Positions 25,361-33,217 of a stretch of 64,000 nt of DNA are shown piece after piece. The position numbers were made by a program, and so were the translations under genes. The stretch comes from Arthrobacter sp. (GTDB lineage: Bacteria > Actinomycetota > Actinomycetes > Actinomycetales > Micrococcaceae). The first letter of the stretch is position 1, and each line of letters opens with the position of its first letter. Location of the stretch: positions 403,667-467,666 of the forward strand of contig JAITLQ010000015.1 of the NCBI GenBank assembly GCA_031277795.1. Direction: 5' to 3'. The notes beneath the pieces are model-generated. The model was not told the DNA's origin, did not search any database, and saw only the letters and a program-made list of their open reading frames with translations.

Positions 25361-25409
25361 CGTGTGGATTCAGTGGCTCCGTCGTCGCGGGCGCTCCGAG
25401 GCTGCCTGG

Positions 25410-25476
25410 CTTTGAGGCGGGTTGTGCGCTTTGAGGCGTGCATTCCCCTCCTCAAAGCGCAGAACGTGCCTCAAAG
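25410..25476. repeat. 67-nt TTTGAGGC repeat (family B3, copy 1)
   Basis: The outer pair CTTTGAGGC/GCCTCAAAG and inner pair GCGCTTTGAGG/CCTCAAAGCGC form a double palindrome of exactly 67 nt. Copies of identical length lie at 27004, 30424 and 46220, all in the same orientation. Confidence 0.8.
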
Positions 25477-25498
25477 CTGCGGTGGAGCTGCGCTGGTT

Positions 25499-26836
25499 TC
25501 AGCGCCGCGCGTTGGCCGGGCCTCGGGTGATCTCGTGCCACTCGTCGCTGCCCGCCTCGCTCCAGGTGCGCAGGCGCCCGTTGGCCTCGTTCGGCGGCTC
25601 CTGCTCCGGCGGAAAGCCCAGCCAGTAGGTCTCGTCCGGATCCCAGCCGGTGATTGCCGAGCAGCCGTGGCCGGGCACCTCGATGGGCCGGGTGGCGCAG
25701 GCGAGATAGGCACCCACCGTGAGGTGAACGGCGTCGTACTCCCGGGCCACGCGCCGCCAATCGGGGATGACCCAGCTGGTAGCCCGCGGCTCGTCGCCGA
25801 GGTAGAGCGCGAGCCGCGCGTGCGGACCATATGAACGGCTCACGTCGAGGGGGAACGCGGCGCACAGCCTCACCCAGTCCCGTTCCGAAGCGACCTCGAG
25901 GACACGTGGGGCCGCCTGGGGAAGGAGCCTCCCCGCCTGCATGAGGGGGCCGACCGGCCCGCTGTCCTCCTGGATGAGGAAGCCGGTGGGTGTGCCCGGC
26001 ACGGCGAGCGGTTCATCGTCGTAGGGTGCGTTGGTCGGGGCATCGGGTGCGTCGCACGCGGCGGCGGGCAGGGTGCCGTGGGTGATGGGCGGGCAGTCCT
26101 CACCGAAGGTGATCGGCGAGGTCCACCACGTGCTGGAGAACCCCTCGGCCTCTTCCTCGGCGCGGTGCCGAGCCCATTCGGTCCACACGTCATGGATGTT
26201 TCCCCGCAGTCGCCAGCGCCACTCGCTGCCGTCGCTGTCCTGCCTTTCGATCCACTGGTCCTCGGGGTCCACCTCCCTGGACCACCAGGCCGCGGCCGGG
26301 CTCGTCGCCACGGCCTGGGCCACGGGGAGCAGCGCGGCGATCATCTCCGGCTGGGCGAGCAAGACGTCGACGCCGCTGGGCGGCTGCCACCCGCGGGTCG
26401 CACCGGCGGTCTCGGCCAGCGCCGACAGGACCGTGCCGGGCTGGGGGACTCGCGGCGTGATGCGTCGGCAGGCGTCGGCGGCTTGGGCGATCAGCGGTCG
26501 GGGGTCTCGCCTGGCCGCTTGGTGGGCTGCGCGCGCCTTCGCCTCGACCGCTTTGAGCTGCGCCGGGGTCATCCAGGAACGATCCTCGGGGTACGGCATC
26601 CCGAACGTCGCGCCGCGGGGATCCGGGTCCAGGGCGGCCTCGGCCGCCCACACGGCGTCGGACAGCGGGAGTTGGGCGGCGCACGCCGACCCGAATGCCA
26701 GTGCGACCGCCGCCGAGTCTGGCGTCGCGGCCCCTCCCGCTGCGCGCGCAGCTCCCTCCTCCCACGCGAGGACAAGGTTCAGGCACAGCAAGCGCCCGCG
26801 CGGCCCGGCCAGGAGTTCCTCAGCGGTGATTCCCAT
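25499..26836 (-). CDS. Hypothetical protein, flanked by mirrored repeats
   Basis: Encodes 445 residues; no family recognised. The N-terminal 120 residues are Ala-rich helical sequence (LLCLNLVLAWEEG, LKAVEAKARAAHQAARRD). The middle and C-terminus are rich in Trp, Pro and acidic residues (WWSREVDPEDQWIERQ, WDPDETYWLGFPPEQEPP). No signal peptide or membrane helix, so probably cytosolic. The ATG at 26836 is the only good start. The gene sits between B2-B3 repeats on its 3' side and B3-B2 on its 5' side, with 22-bp tandem repeats just upstream; this could be a cassette boundary. Codon use looks like that of its neighbours. Confidence 0.7.
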   Translation of the reverse strand: MGITAEELLAGPRGRLLCLNLVLAWEEGAARAAGGAATPDSAAVALAFGSACAAQLPLSDAVWAAEAALDPDPRGATFGMPYPEDRSWMTPAQLKAVEAKARAAHQAARRDPRPLIAQAADACRRITPRVPQPGTVLSALAETAGATRGWQPPSGVDVLLAQPEMIAALLPVAQAVATSPAAAWWSREVDPEDQWIERQDSDGSEWRWRLRGNIHDVWTEWARHRAEEEAEGFSSTWWTSPITFGEDCPPITHGTLPAAACDAPDAPTNAPYDDEPLAVPGTPTGFLIQEDSGPVGPLMQAGRLLPQAAPRVLEVASERDWVRLCAAFPLDVSRSYGPHARLALYLGDEPRATSWVIPDWRRVAREYDAVHLTVGAYLACATRPIEVPGHGCSAITGWDPDETYWLGFPPEQEPPNEANGRLRTWSEAGSDEWHEITRGPANARR

Positions 26837-26875
26837 GGGCCCACGCTAGCCGCTGGGTTCCTAGCCCGGCCCTGC

Positions 26876-26953
26876 CCATCCCGGGCTCCACCCTTGGCCA
26901 CCCCGGGCTCCGCCCCTGGCCACCCCGGGCTCCGCCCGTGGCCACCCTGGGCC
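26876..26953. repeat. 22-bp tandem repeat, about 3.5 units
   Basis: Three full 22-bp units (26876-26897, 26898-26919, 26920-26941; core CCCGGGCTCC) and a 12-nt partial unit lie 40 nt upstream of the hypothetical gene, in its presumed promoter or leader. Confidence 0.85.
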
Positions 26954-27003
26954 AGCGCCTGTCCGGCCCGCCCTTCGCGTGCACGGGCCTGCCGCACGCC
27001 GCG

Positions 27004-27070
27004 CCTTGAGGCGGGTGGTGCGCTTTGAAGCGTGCATTCCCCGCCTCAAAGCGCAGAACGTGCCTCAAAA
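27004..27070. repeat. 67-nt TTTGAGGC repeat (family B3, copy 2)
   Basis: Same length and orientation as the copy at 25410, with a few substitutions (TTGAAGCG for TTTGAGGCG in the inner arm). It lies in a divergent gap, so it is not simply a terminator. Confidence 0.8.
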
Positions 27071-27138
27071 CGCTGGGAGACCGCGGGACCGGCCCGGCGA
27101 GACCCTCCCGGAGCGCCCGCTCGCCTTCGGCTTCAGCG

Positions 27139-27202
27139 AAACGGCCGGATCGCTTCAGGACTACTGCAAGCTTCGCGCCGTCTCGAAGCGATCCGGCCGT
27201 TT
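27139..27202. repeat. GGCCGGATCGCTTC palindrome (family B2, copy 2)
   Basis: Perfect 18-bp arms (27139-27156, 27185-27202). The loop is nearly the same as in copy 1 (CTGCAAGCTTCGCG is shared). Order here is B3 then B2, the mirror of the other side of the hypothetical gene. Confidence 0.8.
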
Positions 27203-27237
27203 GCGTCGAGCCAGGTCACCGGCTGGCGCGCCCACTC

Positions 27238-27254
27238 TTCTACTGCCGGTAGAA
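27238..27254. promoter_or_regulatory. Palindrome before the copper/heme unit
   Basis: TTCTACTGCCGGTAGAA is a perfect 6-bp-arm palindrome 46 nt before the start of the membrane protein gene; TAGAAT inside it could be a -10. CTACnnnnGTAG resembles operators of BlaI/CopY-type regulators, which would fit copper control, but this is only a resemblance. Confidence 0.4.
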
Positions 27255-27300
27255 TCCGTGGTGGTCTGTCGACCGCCCGCGCCGCACAGAAGGAGGAAGC

Positions 27301-27990
27301 ATGCACAACCGCCTGCGTCCCCTCTTCCGTGCCTGGGGCGCCTCGGGCGTCGCCGTGTCCATCGCGGTGTTCTCGCACCTCGTGGCCGGCGGCCATGCCC
27401 CGGCGCCGCTGCTCGTGGCCATGGCCTGGGCCCTCGGCGCGGTCGTGGCCCTGCCCTTCACCAAGGCGCGCCCCTCGCTCATGAGGCTCGCCGGCCTCCT
27501 GCTCCCGAGCCAGCTGATCTACCACCTGGCCTTCGGCGGCTCCCACGCCGGCATGCACACCAGCACTCAGGCGAACACCCTGGGCGGCGAACACGCCGCG
27601 CACCTCGCGGAGGCGGCGGCGCTCGCCTCCCGCAACTTCGGATCCCTCGGCACCTCGGACCCGGGCTCCGGCGCCCTCGCCACGGGCTCCCTCCCCACCG
27701 AACTCTTCGCCCAGGCGGCGCAGGCGGGCCACGGCATGATCCTGGCCCACGTGCTCTCCGCCCTGGCCTCGGTCCTGCTGATCCGCCACGCCGAGCGCGG
27801 CCTCGCCGCGGCGTGGCGCTGGTGCACCGTGCGCCTGTCGGCCGGCACCGCCCTCCCCAGCCTGCCCGTGGCACCTGGCCGCCCGGCCGCCGTCGTGCCC
27901 TCGGTTTGCCTTCCCGGCCCCCACCTCCTGGGGCTTCCCCTCGCCGCCCTGCGGCACCGCGGCCCGCCCGCGCTCCCGGCGTTCGCCTGA
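27301..27990 (+). CDS. Membrane protein of the PCuAC/DyP copper unit
   Basis: Encodes 229 residues. At least four hydrophobic segments (about 14-30, 36-55, 60-78, 145-162) surround a His-rich extracytoplasmic loop (YHLAFGGSHAGMHTST, GGEHAAHLAEA) and another His/Met stretch (GHGMILAHVLS). These could coordinate copper. The C-terminal 70 residues are Pro/Leu-rich and poorly ordered. No named family recognised. The start 27301 has AGGAGG upstream. It precedes the copper chaperone by 112 nt and the DyP gene beyond it, suggesting a role in copper handling. Confidence 0.78.
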   Translation: MHNRLRPLFRAWGASGVAVSIAVFSHLVAGGHAPAPLLVAMAWALGAVVALPFTKARPSLMRLAGLLLPSQLIYHLAFGGSHAGMHTSTQANTLGGEHAAHLAEAAALASRNFGSLGTSDPGSGALATGSLPTELFAQAAQAGHGMILAHVLSALASVLLIRHAERGLAAAWRWCTVRLSAGTALPSLPVAPGRPAAVVPSVCLPGPHLLGLPLAALRHRGPPALPAFA

Positions 27991-28102
27991 GCCTCACCGG
28001 CTCCGGCGCGCGCTCTCGCACACCCATCACACCCCTCGCGGGCCGCTTCGGCGTGCCCGCTGGCCGGGCGCGCCCGGCCGCGCGAGACATCGGGAGAAAC
28101 CC

Positions 28103-28672
28103 ATGCGCAAGAACCTCAAGACCACCCTCATCGCCCTCTCGGCCGCCGCGGCGCTGAGCCTCACCGGCTGCGGAGCCCAGGGCGCCAGCGGCACCGCCGA
28201 CCCGACCCCCAGCACCACCGCCTCCCAGCAGCAGGAGGGCGTGAGCATCGCCGACGCGTGGGTCAAGGCCTCCACCAAGAAGGACGGCATGAGTGCCCTC
28301 TTCGGCGTCGTCACCAACCACTCCGGCACCGAGCGCACCATCGTCAAGGCCACCTCGGATGTGGCGGGCATGGTCCAGCTGCACACCACGGTGGCCACGG
28401 CGGGCGGCGGCACCGAGATGAAGGAGAAGGAGGGCGGCTTCCCGCTCGCCGCGGGCGCCAGCGTCACCCTCGAGCCAGGAGGTGACCACGTCATGCTCAT
28501 GGACCTCAAGCAGGACCTCGAGGCCGGGCAGACCGTGAACGTCACCCTGACGCTCGACGACGGCACCGAGGTGGCGGTCTCCGCGCCGGTCAAGGCGTTC
28601 GCCGGGGCCCAGGAGTCCTACGCCCCCACGGGCGATAGCTCCACGGGCGAGTCCACGCACGCGGGGCACTGA
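28103..28672 (+). CDS. PCuAC-type copper chaperone lipoprotein
   Basis: Encodes 189 residues. The signal peptide ends in lipobox LTGC (Cys about 23). The DUF461/PCuAC domain (about 46-165) has the copper-site pattern MVQLHTTV...EMKEKEGG...GGDHVMLMDL, with the His/Met ligands of the H-M-X10-M-X21-H-X-M type. It binds Cu(I) outside the membrane and delivers it, classically to cytochrome oxidase CuA or to secreted copper enzymes. The C-terminal tail is Ser/Thr/His-rich. Its stop is 1 nt from the DyP start, so they are cotranscribed. Confidence 0.9.
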   Translation: MRKNLKTTLIALSAAAALSLTGCGAQGASGTADPTPSTTASQQQEGVSIADAWVKASTKKDGMSALFGVVTNHSGTERTIVKATSDVAGMVQLHTTVATAGGGTEMKEKEGGFPLAAGASVTLEPGGDHVMLMDLKQDLEAGQTVNVTLTLDDGTEVAVSAPVKAFAGAQESYAPTGDSSTGESTHAGH

Positions 28673-28673
28673 C

Positions 28674-30008
28674 GTGGGCGCCGAACTGGGACGCCGCTCG
28701 CTCCTACGCGGCGGGCTTTTGGTGGCCACCGGCGCGGCGGTCGGTGCCGCCGGCGGCGTGGCCGGCGGGGCCGCGCTCGCCTCCGCGCTCGGCACGTCAC
28801 TGCCCGACGGCGCTTCGGCCGGGTTGGGCGGCTCGGCCGCCTCCGCGGGCGGTGCAGCGGGTGGTACGGCGGGCGGTGCCGGCGCCGGCGGCGTGCCCGG
28901 TTCGGCGAGCCTCGTGGGTTCCGGCGGGTTGGGGGCGGCCGTGGCGGCCACCCCCGCCGCCGGGCGGCAGCCGGGCGTCGACACCCCGCCCGGCGCGCAC
29001 GCCGTGTACCGGGCGTTCGCTCTGCGCGCGGGGACCGATGCCACGCGGCTGCGCGGCTGGCTCGCGCTGTTGGGGGATGACATCGAGCGCCTCATGAGCG
29101 GGCGCCCCGTGCTGGGCGATGTGGAACCGGAACTGGGGGAGGCGCCGGCCTCGCTGACGATCACGCTGGCCCTGGGGCGCGAGGCGGTGCGGCGGGCCGG
29201 GGTCTCGGCTCCCGCGTGGCTAGCGCCGCTGCCGTCGTACAAGATCGACGCGCTCGAGGAGCGGTGGGGCGAGGCCGACGTGTTGCTGCAGCTCACGTGT
29301 GACGACCCGCTCACGCTGGCGCACGCCGACAGGGTGCTGCAGCGCGAATCCGCGCCGTTTGCCACGCTGGCGTGGGTGCAGGAGGGCTTCCGCTACGCGC
29401 GCGGCGCCCGGGCCGACGGCACCACGATGCGCAATCTCTTTGGGCAGGTGGACGGCACGAGCAATCCGGCGCCGGGGAGCGAGGAGTTCGATGCGATCGT
29501 GTATCGCTCGGGGGACGGGCCCTTCGGCGCCGGCTCCACCTCGCTGGTGCTGCGGCGCATCGCGATGGACCTCGATACCTGGGACGAGGTGGATCGCTCG
29601 GCGCGCGAGGACGCCGTGGGTCGCACGTTGAAGGACGGTGGACCGATCACGGGCGGTGCCGAGGCGGACGAGGTGGACCTGGCGGCGGAGCAGGGCGGGT
29701 GGCCGGTGGTGGCCGACTTCGCTCATGTGCGCCGGGCCAGGCCGGCCGCGGCGGGGGAGAAGATCTACCGGCGCGGCTTCAACTACAACAACCCGGGTGC
29801 CTCCGGGAGCGAGCGGGCCGGGCTACTGTTCGTCAGTTTCCAGGCCGATCCGGTGAAGCAGTTCCATCCGATCCAGGCGCGCCTCGCGGAGCTGGACATG
29901 CTCAACGAGTGGACCACGCCCGTGGGTTCGTGCGTGTTCTGGGTGCCTCCGGCGTCCTCGCGTTCGGCGGCCGACGGCGGGTTCCCGGGCGACGTGCTCT
30001 TCGCCTGA
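28674..30008 (+). CDS. Tat-exported DyP-type heme peroxidase
   Basis: Encodes 444 residues. The N-terminus GRRSLLRGGLLVATGAA is a twin-arginine signal, followed by a long Gly/Ala/Ser-rich stretch (to about 105). The DyP fold includes the GXXDG-type motif FGQVDGTSNP, DFAHVRRARP with the proximal His, and RRGFNYNN near the C-terminus. It is exported folded with heme and uses peroxide to oxidise dyes, phenolics or metals. GTG 28674 lies 1 nt after the chaperone stop. In Streptomyces a secreted DyP works with copper chaperones, which this neighbourhood recalls; relatives also include EfeB-type proteins. Confidence 0.92.
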   Translation: MGAELGRRSLLRGGLLVATGAAVGAAGGVAGGAALASALGTSLPDGASAGLGGSAASAGGAAGGTAGGAGAGGVPGSASLVGSGGLGAAVAATPAAGRQPGVDTPPGAHAVYRAFALRAGTDATRLRGWLALLGDDIERLMSGRPVLGDVEPELGEAPASLTITLALGREAVRRAGVSAPAWLAPLPSYKIDALEERWGEADVLLQLTCDDPLTLAHADRVLQRESAPFATLAWVQEGFRYARGARADGTTMRNLFGQVDGTSNPAPGSEEFDAIVYRSGDGPFGAGSTSLVLRRIAMDLDTWDEVDRSAREDAVGRTLKDGGPITGGAEADEVDLAAEQGGWPVVADFAHVRRARPAAAGEKIYRRGFNYNNPGASGSERAGLLFVSFQADPVKQFHPIQARLAELDMLNEWTTPVGSCVFWVPPASSRSAADGGFPGDVLFA

Positions 30009-30014
30009 GGCCCG

Positions 30015-30076
30015 TTCCCCGCGCATCCACCAACTCCACTGAAATCCCTGCGGGGTTCTGGTGGATGCGTGGGGAA
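30015..30076. terminator. Hairpin downstream of the DyP gene
   Basis: 18-bp arms with one mismatch (30015-30032 and 30059-30076, TTCCCCGCGCATCCACCA type) around a 26-nt loop, starting 7 nt after the stop. There is no T-run. Likely a 3'-end structure. Confidence 0.55.
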
Positions 30077-30172
30077 TCGCTCGGCGCCACGGGCGCGCGC
30101 GGAAGCCTGCGGGGTGCGGGTGCGTCAGGGGGACTCCGGTGCACGCGTCTGGGATGCGGCTAGCCTGGCCGC

Positions 30173-30391
30173 ATGAGCCAGCCAGAGCACGCCGCCGACG
30201 CCACCGAGTTCCCGCGCGCGGTCGGCCGGCCCGCGGCCCGCGCGCTGATTCAGGCGGGAATCACCACGTGGGCGGCGTTGGCCGAGCGCTCCCGCGCCGA
30301 GCTCGCGGCGCTCCATGGGGTGGGGCCCAAGGCGATCGCGCTCCTGGGCCAGGGGCTCGCCGAGCGCGGGCTTGCCTGGCGCGCCGACTGA
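30173..30391 (+). CDS. Small helix-hairpin-helix protein
   Basis: Encodes 72 residues. Two consecutive HhH-like units are visible: GRPAARALIQAGITTWAALAE and ELAALHGVGPKAIALLGQGLAERGL, the latter with a G-V-G-P-K hairpin that binds DNA backbone non-specifically in other HhH proteins. Such single-domain proteins are common and uncharacterised in actinobacteria. ATG 30173 is the only good start. It is followed by A-core and B3 repeats. Confidence 0.75.
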   Translation: MSQPEHAADATEFPRAVGRPAARALIQAGITTWAALAERSRAELAALHGVGPKAIALLGQGLAERGLAWRAD

Positions 30392-30392
30392 A

Positions 30393-30490
30393 CCACCCGC
30401 CGTCGGGCATCCTTCATCACGCGCTTTGAGACCGGTTTTGTGCTTTGAGGCGCGCAAACCCCACCGCACAGCGCGGAAGGCGCCTCAAAG
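30393..30490. repeat. A-core half plus 67-nt B3 repeat (copy 3)
   Basis: CCACCCGCCGTCGGGC at 30393-30408 begins next to the stop of the HhH gene. A 67-nt B3 copy at 30424-30490 follows; its inner arms are degenerate (ACCGGTTTTGTGCTTTGAGG) but its ends CTTTGAG/GCCTCAAAG are kept. It lies between convergent genes. Confidence 0.7.
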
Positions 30491-30613
30491 CAGGGCGGGG
30501 AAGCGGGGTTGGCCCGGGCGCGTTCCGGCCGAACGTCCACTTTCACCCATGCCTTTCGACTTCTCTCCGGCGATTCGCGTGGCGAATGTCGAGGGGCCTG
30601 GGGGTGCGCAGGC

Positions 30614-31096
30614 CTACCAGAGCCCGCGCGCCTGGGTGGCCTCGCGGATCTTGCGCAGCGCGCCGGCGAGCAGTTCCTGCTCCTCGGTGCTGAGCGAGTC
30701 GAAGATGGTTTCGCGTACAAAGGTCACGTGTGCGGGCGCGGCGGCGCGGATGGCGTCCCAGCCGGCTTCGGTCAGCAGCACGTCCTGGCCGCGACCATCG
30801 CAGCTGGAGGTCGCGCGCTCGATCAGGCCCTTGCCCTCCATGCGGCGCAGCAGGTGCGAGAGGCGGCTGCGTTCCCAGCCCAGGTCGGCGGCGGCGTCGC
30901 CGGCGCGCAGGCGATGCCCCTCGGCCTCCGACAGGGTCGCGAGGACCGAGTATTCGCCCGTGGACAGCCCGGAATCGCGGGCGTTCTGTCGCTCGAGGGC
31001 GGCGGGGTAGCCCCACATGAACTCGCGGATGGCGAGCCAGGTTTCCTGTTCCTCCGCGCTGAGCCAGCGGGTGTCCTGGGGGGTGGGGTCGGTCAC
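30614..31096 (-). CDS. MarR-family regulator divergent from the hydroquinone reductase
   Basis: Encodes 160 residues: N-terminal dimer helices (TWLAIREFMWGYPAALERQ), winged helix LRAGDAAADLGWERSRLSHLLRRMEGKGLIER, wing SSCDGRGQDVLLT with one Cys that might sense oxidants, then C-terminal helices. The GTG start at 31096 has AGGAGG at ideal spacing. A perfect palindrome TTGACGCGTCAA lies 16 nt upstream of its start and before the divergent reductase, making a sensor-enzyme pair plausible. Closely related in style to the MarR protein at 57.8 kb. Confidence 0.88.
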   Translation of the reverse strand: MTDPTPQDTRWLSAEEQETWLAIREFMWGYPAALERQNARDSGLSTGEYSVLATLSEAEGHRLRAGDAAADLGWERSRLSHLLRRMEGKGLIERATSSCDGRGQDVLLTEAGWDAIRAAAPAHVTFVRETIFDSLSTEEQELLAGALRKIREATQARGLW

Positions 31097-31112
31097 GATG
31101 TCCTCCTACAAG

Positions 31113-31124
31113 TTGACGCGTCAA
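31113..31124. promoter_or_regulatory. Palindromic operator between marR and hydroquinone reductase
   Basis: TTGACGCGTCAA is a perfect 12-bp palindrome between the divergent genes. Its TTGACG also reads as a -35 towards the reductase, so binding would block transcription. Confidence 0.65.
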
Positions 31125-31225
31125 TCATTGCACGCGAGACTGATGGGAGACAACGCGGGCCGCATCACCATTTTCGCACGGTGTCACGCGGGCGCGGCGG
31201 GAGCGGTCACGGGAGGACGGCGGGC

Positions 31226-32347
31226 ATGAGCCAGGACGCAACGCAGGAGTACTCCACCAAGGGTGCCTACGTACACGGTGGCGCGGAGTTCACGCGCGAC
31301 ACCAACTACATCGAGGACCGCATCGTCGCCGACCCGGCGGCGGTACGGGCCCTCCCCGCGCCGCCGGCGTCCAAGGTCGGCTCCCTCGGCTTTGGTCTCA
31401 CCCCCGGCGCGCAGGCCTGGCCCGTGGAGGCCGGCCGCTACCGCCTCGTGGCCGCCCGCGCCTGCCCGTGGGCCAACCGCACCGTGATCGTCCGCCGCCT
31501 CCTGGGACTCGAGGCCGCCATCTCGCTCGGCCAGCCCGGCCCGGTCCACGATGTGCGCTCCTGGACCTTCGACCTCGACGAGGGCGGCAAGGACCCCGTG
31601 CTCGGCACCGAGCGTCTGCAGGAGAACTACCTCAAGCGCTTCCCCGACTACCCGCGCGGCATCACGGTTCCCGCCATCGTGGACGTCCCCACCGGTGCCG
31701 TCGTCACCAACGACTACCCGCAGATCACCCTCGACTTCTCCACGCAGTGGAAGGAGTTCCACCGCGAGGGTGCCCCGAACCTGCTGCCCGCCGGCGAGCT
31801 CGAGGAGATGTGGCCCGTCATGACCCGCGTCTTCACCGAGGTCAACAACGGCGTCTACCGCGCGGGCTTCGCCGGTTCGCAGGACGCCTACGACGCCGCC
31901 TACGCCCGACTCTGGGACGCCATGGACTGGCTTGAAGAGCGCCTCTCCACGCGCCGCTTCCTCATGGGGGACACCATCACCGAGGCCGACGTGCGCCTCT
32001 TCACCACGTTGGCCCGCTTCGACGCGGTCTATCACGGACACTTCAAGGCCAACCGCAACAAGCTCGCGGAGATGGACAACCTCTGGGGCTACGCGCGCGA
32101 GCTCTTCCAGACCCCTGGCTTCGGCGACACGATCGACTTTGTCCAGATCAAGGAGCACTACTACAAGGTGCACGAGGACATTAACCCCACGCGCATCGTC
32201 CCGGCCGGCCCCGACCTCGCCAACTGGCTCGAGCCGCACGATCGGGCCAAGCTCGGCGGCGAGCCCTTCGGCGACGGCACCGCGCCCGGGCCCGTGCCGG
32301 CCTCCGAGCGCGTGGCCGCCGGCCACAACCCGCTCTACCCGGCCTGA
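31226..32347 (+). CDS. Glutathionyl/mycothiol-hydroquinone reductase (Xi-class GST, ECM4/YqjG family)
   Basis: Encodes 373 residues. The thioredoxin-like N-domain has the catalytic ACPWANR motif with Cys80. PVHDVRSWTF, GITVPAIVDVPTGAVVTNDYPQI and a helical C-domain with NNGVYRAGFAGSQDAYD and FHYARP-like positions match the ECM4 family. These enzymes remove the thiol adduct from conjugated hydroquinones; in actinobacteria the thiol is probably mycothiol. ATG 31226 has GGGAGGAC upstream. It is divergent from a MarR gene with a perfect operator between. Confidence 0.93.
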   Translation: MSQDATQEYSTKGAYVHGGAEFTRDTNYIEDRIVADPAAVRALPAPPASKVGSLGFGLTPGAQAWPVEAGRYRLVAARACPWANRTVIVRRLLGLEAAISLGQPGPVHDVRSWTFDLDEGGKDPVLGTERLQENYLKRFPDYPRGITVPAIVDVPTGAVVTNDYPQITLDFSTQWKEFHREGAPNLLPAGELEEMWPVMTRVFTEVNNGVYRAGFAGSQDAYDAAYARLWDAMDWLEERLSTRRFLMGDTITEADVRLFTTLARFDAVYHGHFKANRNKLAEMDNLWGYARELFQTPGFGDTIDFVQIKEHYYKVHEDINPTRIVPAGPDLANWLEPHDRAKLGGEPFGDGTAPGPVPASERVAAGHNPLYPA

Positions 32348-32394
32348 GCGCGCGGGCTCACCGCGAGGCCCGGCCAGCGGTCACCCCTTCGCAG

Positions 32395-32538
32395 CGCACG
32401 ACGGCGCGGCGGGGCTTCCAGCCCCGCCCCACCTATTCACGCGCCACGGCGCAATGGCCCGGCAGGCACCCAGCCCCGTCGCACCCTTCCGCGCACGACG
32501 CCGCGGCGAGGCACCCGACCCAGCCGCGCCGTCGTGCG
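32395..32538. repeat. Long-range inverted repeat in the convergent gap
   Basis: Perfect 16-bp arms CGCACGACGGCGCGGC (32395-32410) and its complement (32523-32538) are 112 nt apart, with a GGGGCTTCCAGCCCC hairpin just inside. The arms carry the CGACGGCG core of the A family. The 214-nt gap between convergent genes holds nothing else recognisable. Confidence 0.6.
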
Positions 32539-32561
32539 TGAACACGGCGCGCGGCCGCACC

Positions 32562-33116
32562 TCAGGCGAACGCGACCTCGGCCGCGTCCACCACGGTGGC
32601 CGTGCGCCCCGGTGCCGCCTGGAACTGCCAGTAGAGATTGGTGTGGGCGATGACGGCGTCGACGCTGGGCGCGCCCCACGCCGTCTTGTCGGTGGCGGTG
32701 TGCGCGTCGCCCACGAGGGTCACGTCGTAGCCGCGCGTGAAGCCGCCGTGGATCGTGGAGCGGATGCACGCGTCCGATTCGGCGCCGGTGACCACCAGCC
32801 GCCCCACGCCGGCCGCCGCCAGCACCGATTCCAGATCGGTCCCCTCAAACGAGTCCCCATAGCGCTTGTGCACGCGGGCCTCAGCGTCCGCCGGCACCAG
32901 CTCCGGCACGATCTCCCAGCCGGGCGTTCCGCGCACCAGCTCCTCGTCTTCGGAGTGCTGCACCCACACCACGGGCACCCCCTCGGCCCGCGCCCGCTCC
33001 ACGAGCGCCGCGATGCGCCCCACCACCTCGTCCCGATGCGGCGCCTGCGCCACCACCTCGACCTGCACATCCACGACCACAAGCGCGGTCTTGTCACGGT
33101 CCTGCAAGGTACTCAT
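32562..33116 (-). CDS. Isochorismatase-fold cysteine hydrolase
   Basis: Encodes 184 residues with the catalytic triad pattern of this family: Asp16 in VVVDVQ, Lys84 in RVHKRYGDSF and Cys117 in ESDACIRSTIHGG. Relatives hydrolyse amides such as nicotinamide or N-carbamoyl compounds, or vinyl ethers as in isochorismate. The specific substrate is not clear. ATG 33116 has GGGAAGGGAAG upstream. It is divergent from the RNase HI gene. Confidence 0.87.
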   Translation of the reverse strand: MSTLQDRDKTALVVVDVQVEVVAQAPHRDEVVGRIAALVERARAEGVPVVWVQHSEDEELVRGTPGWEIVPELVPADAEARVHKRYGDSFEGTDLESVLAAAGVGRLVVTGAESDACIRSTIHGGFTRGYDVTLVGDAHTATDKTAWGAPSVDAVIAHTNLYWQFQAAPGRTATVVDAAEVAFA

Positions 33117-33217
33117 GGGCTTCCCTTCCCTTTGAGTCATCGCTGATCGCCCCAGCTTAGAAGCGACCCCCGACTCCTGTAACGCGCCGCGTCGCACCCC
33201 TGTGATGAGATAGCACC

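Noticed and set aside
25295-27202. Transposon with terminal inverted repeats
   Set aside because: The flanking repeats are mirrored in order but individually in the same orientation, there is no transposase and no target duplication, so a classical insertion sequence is not supported.
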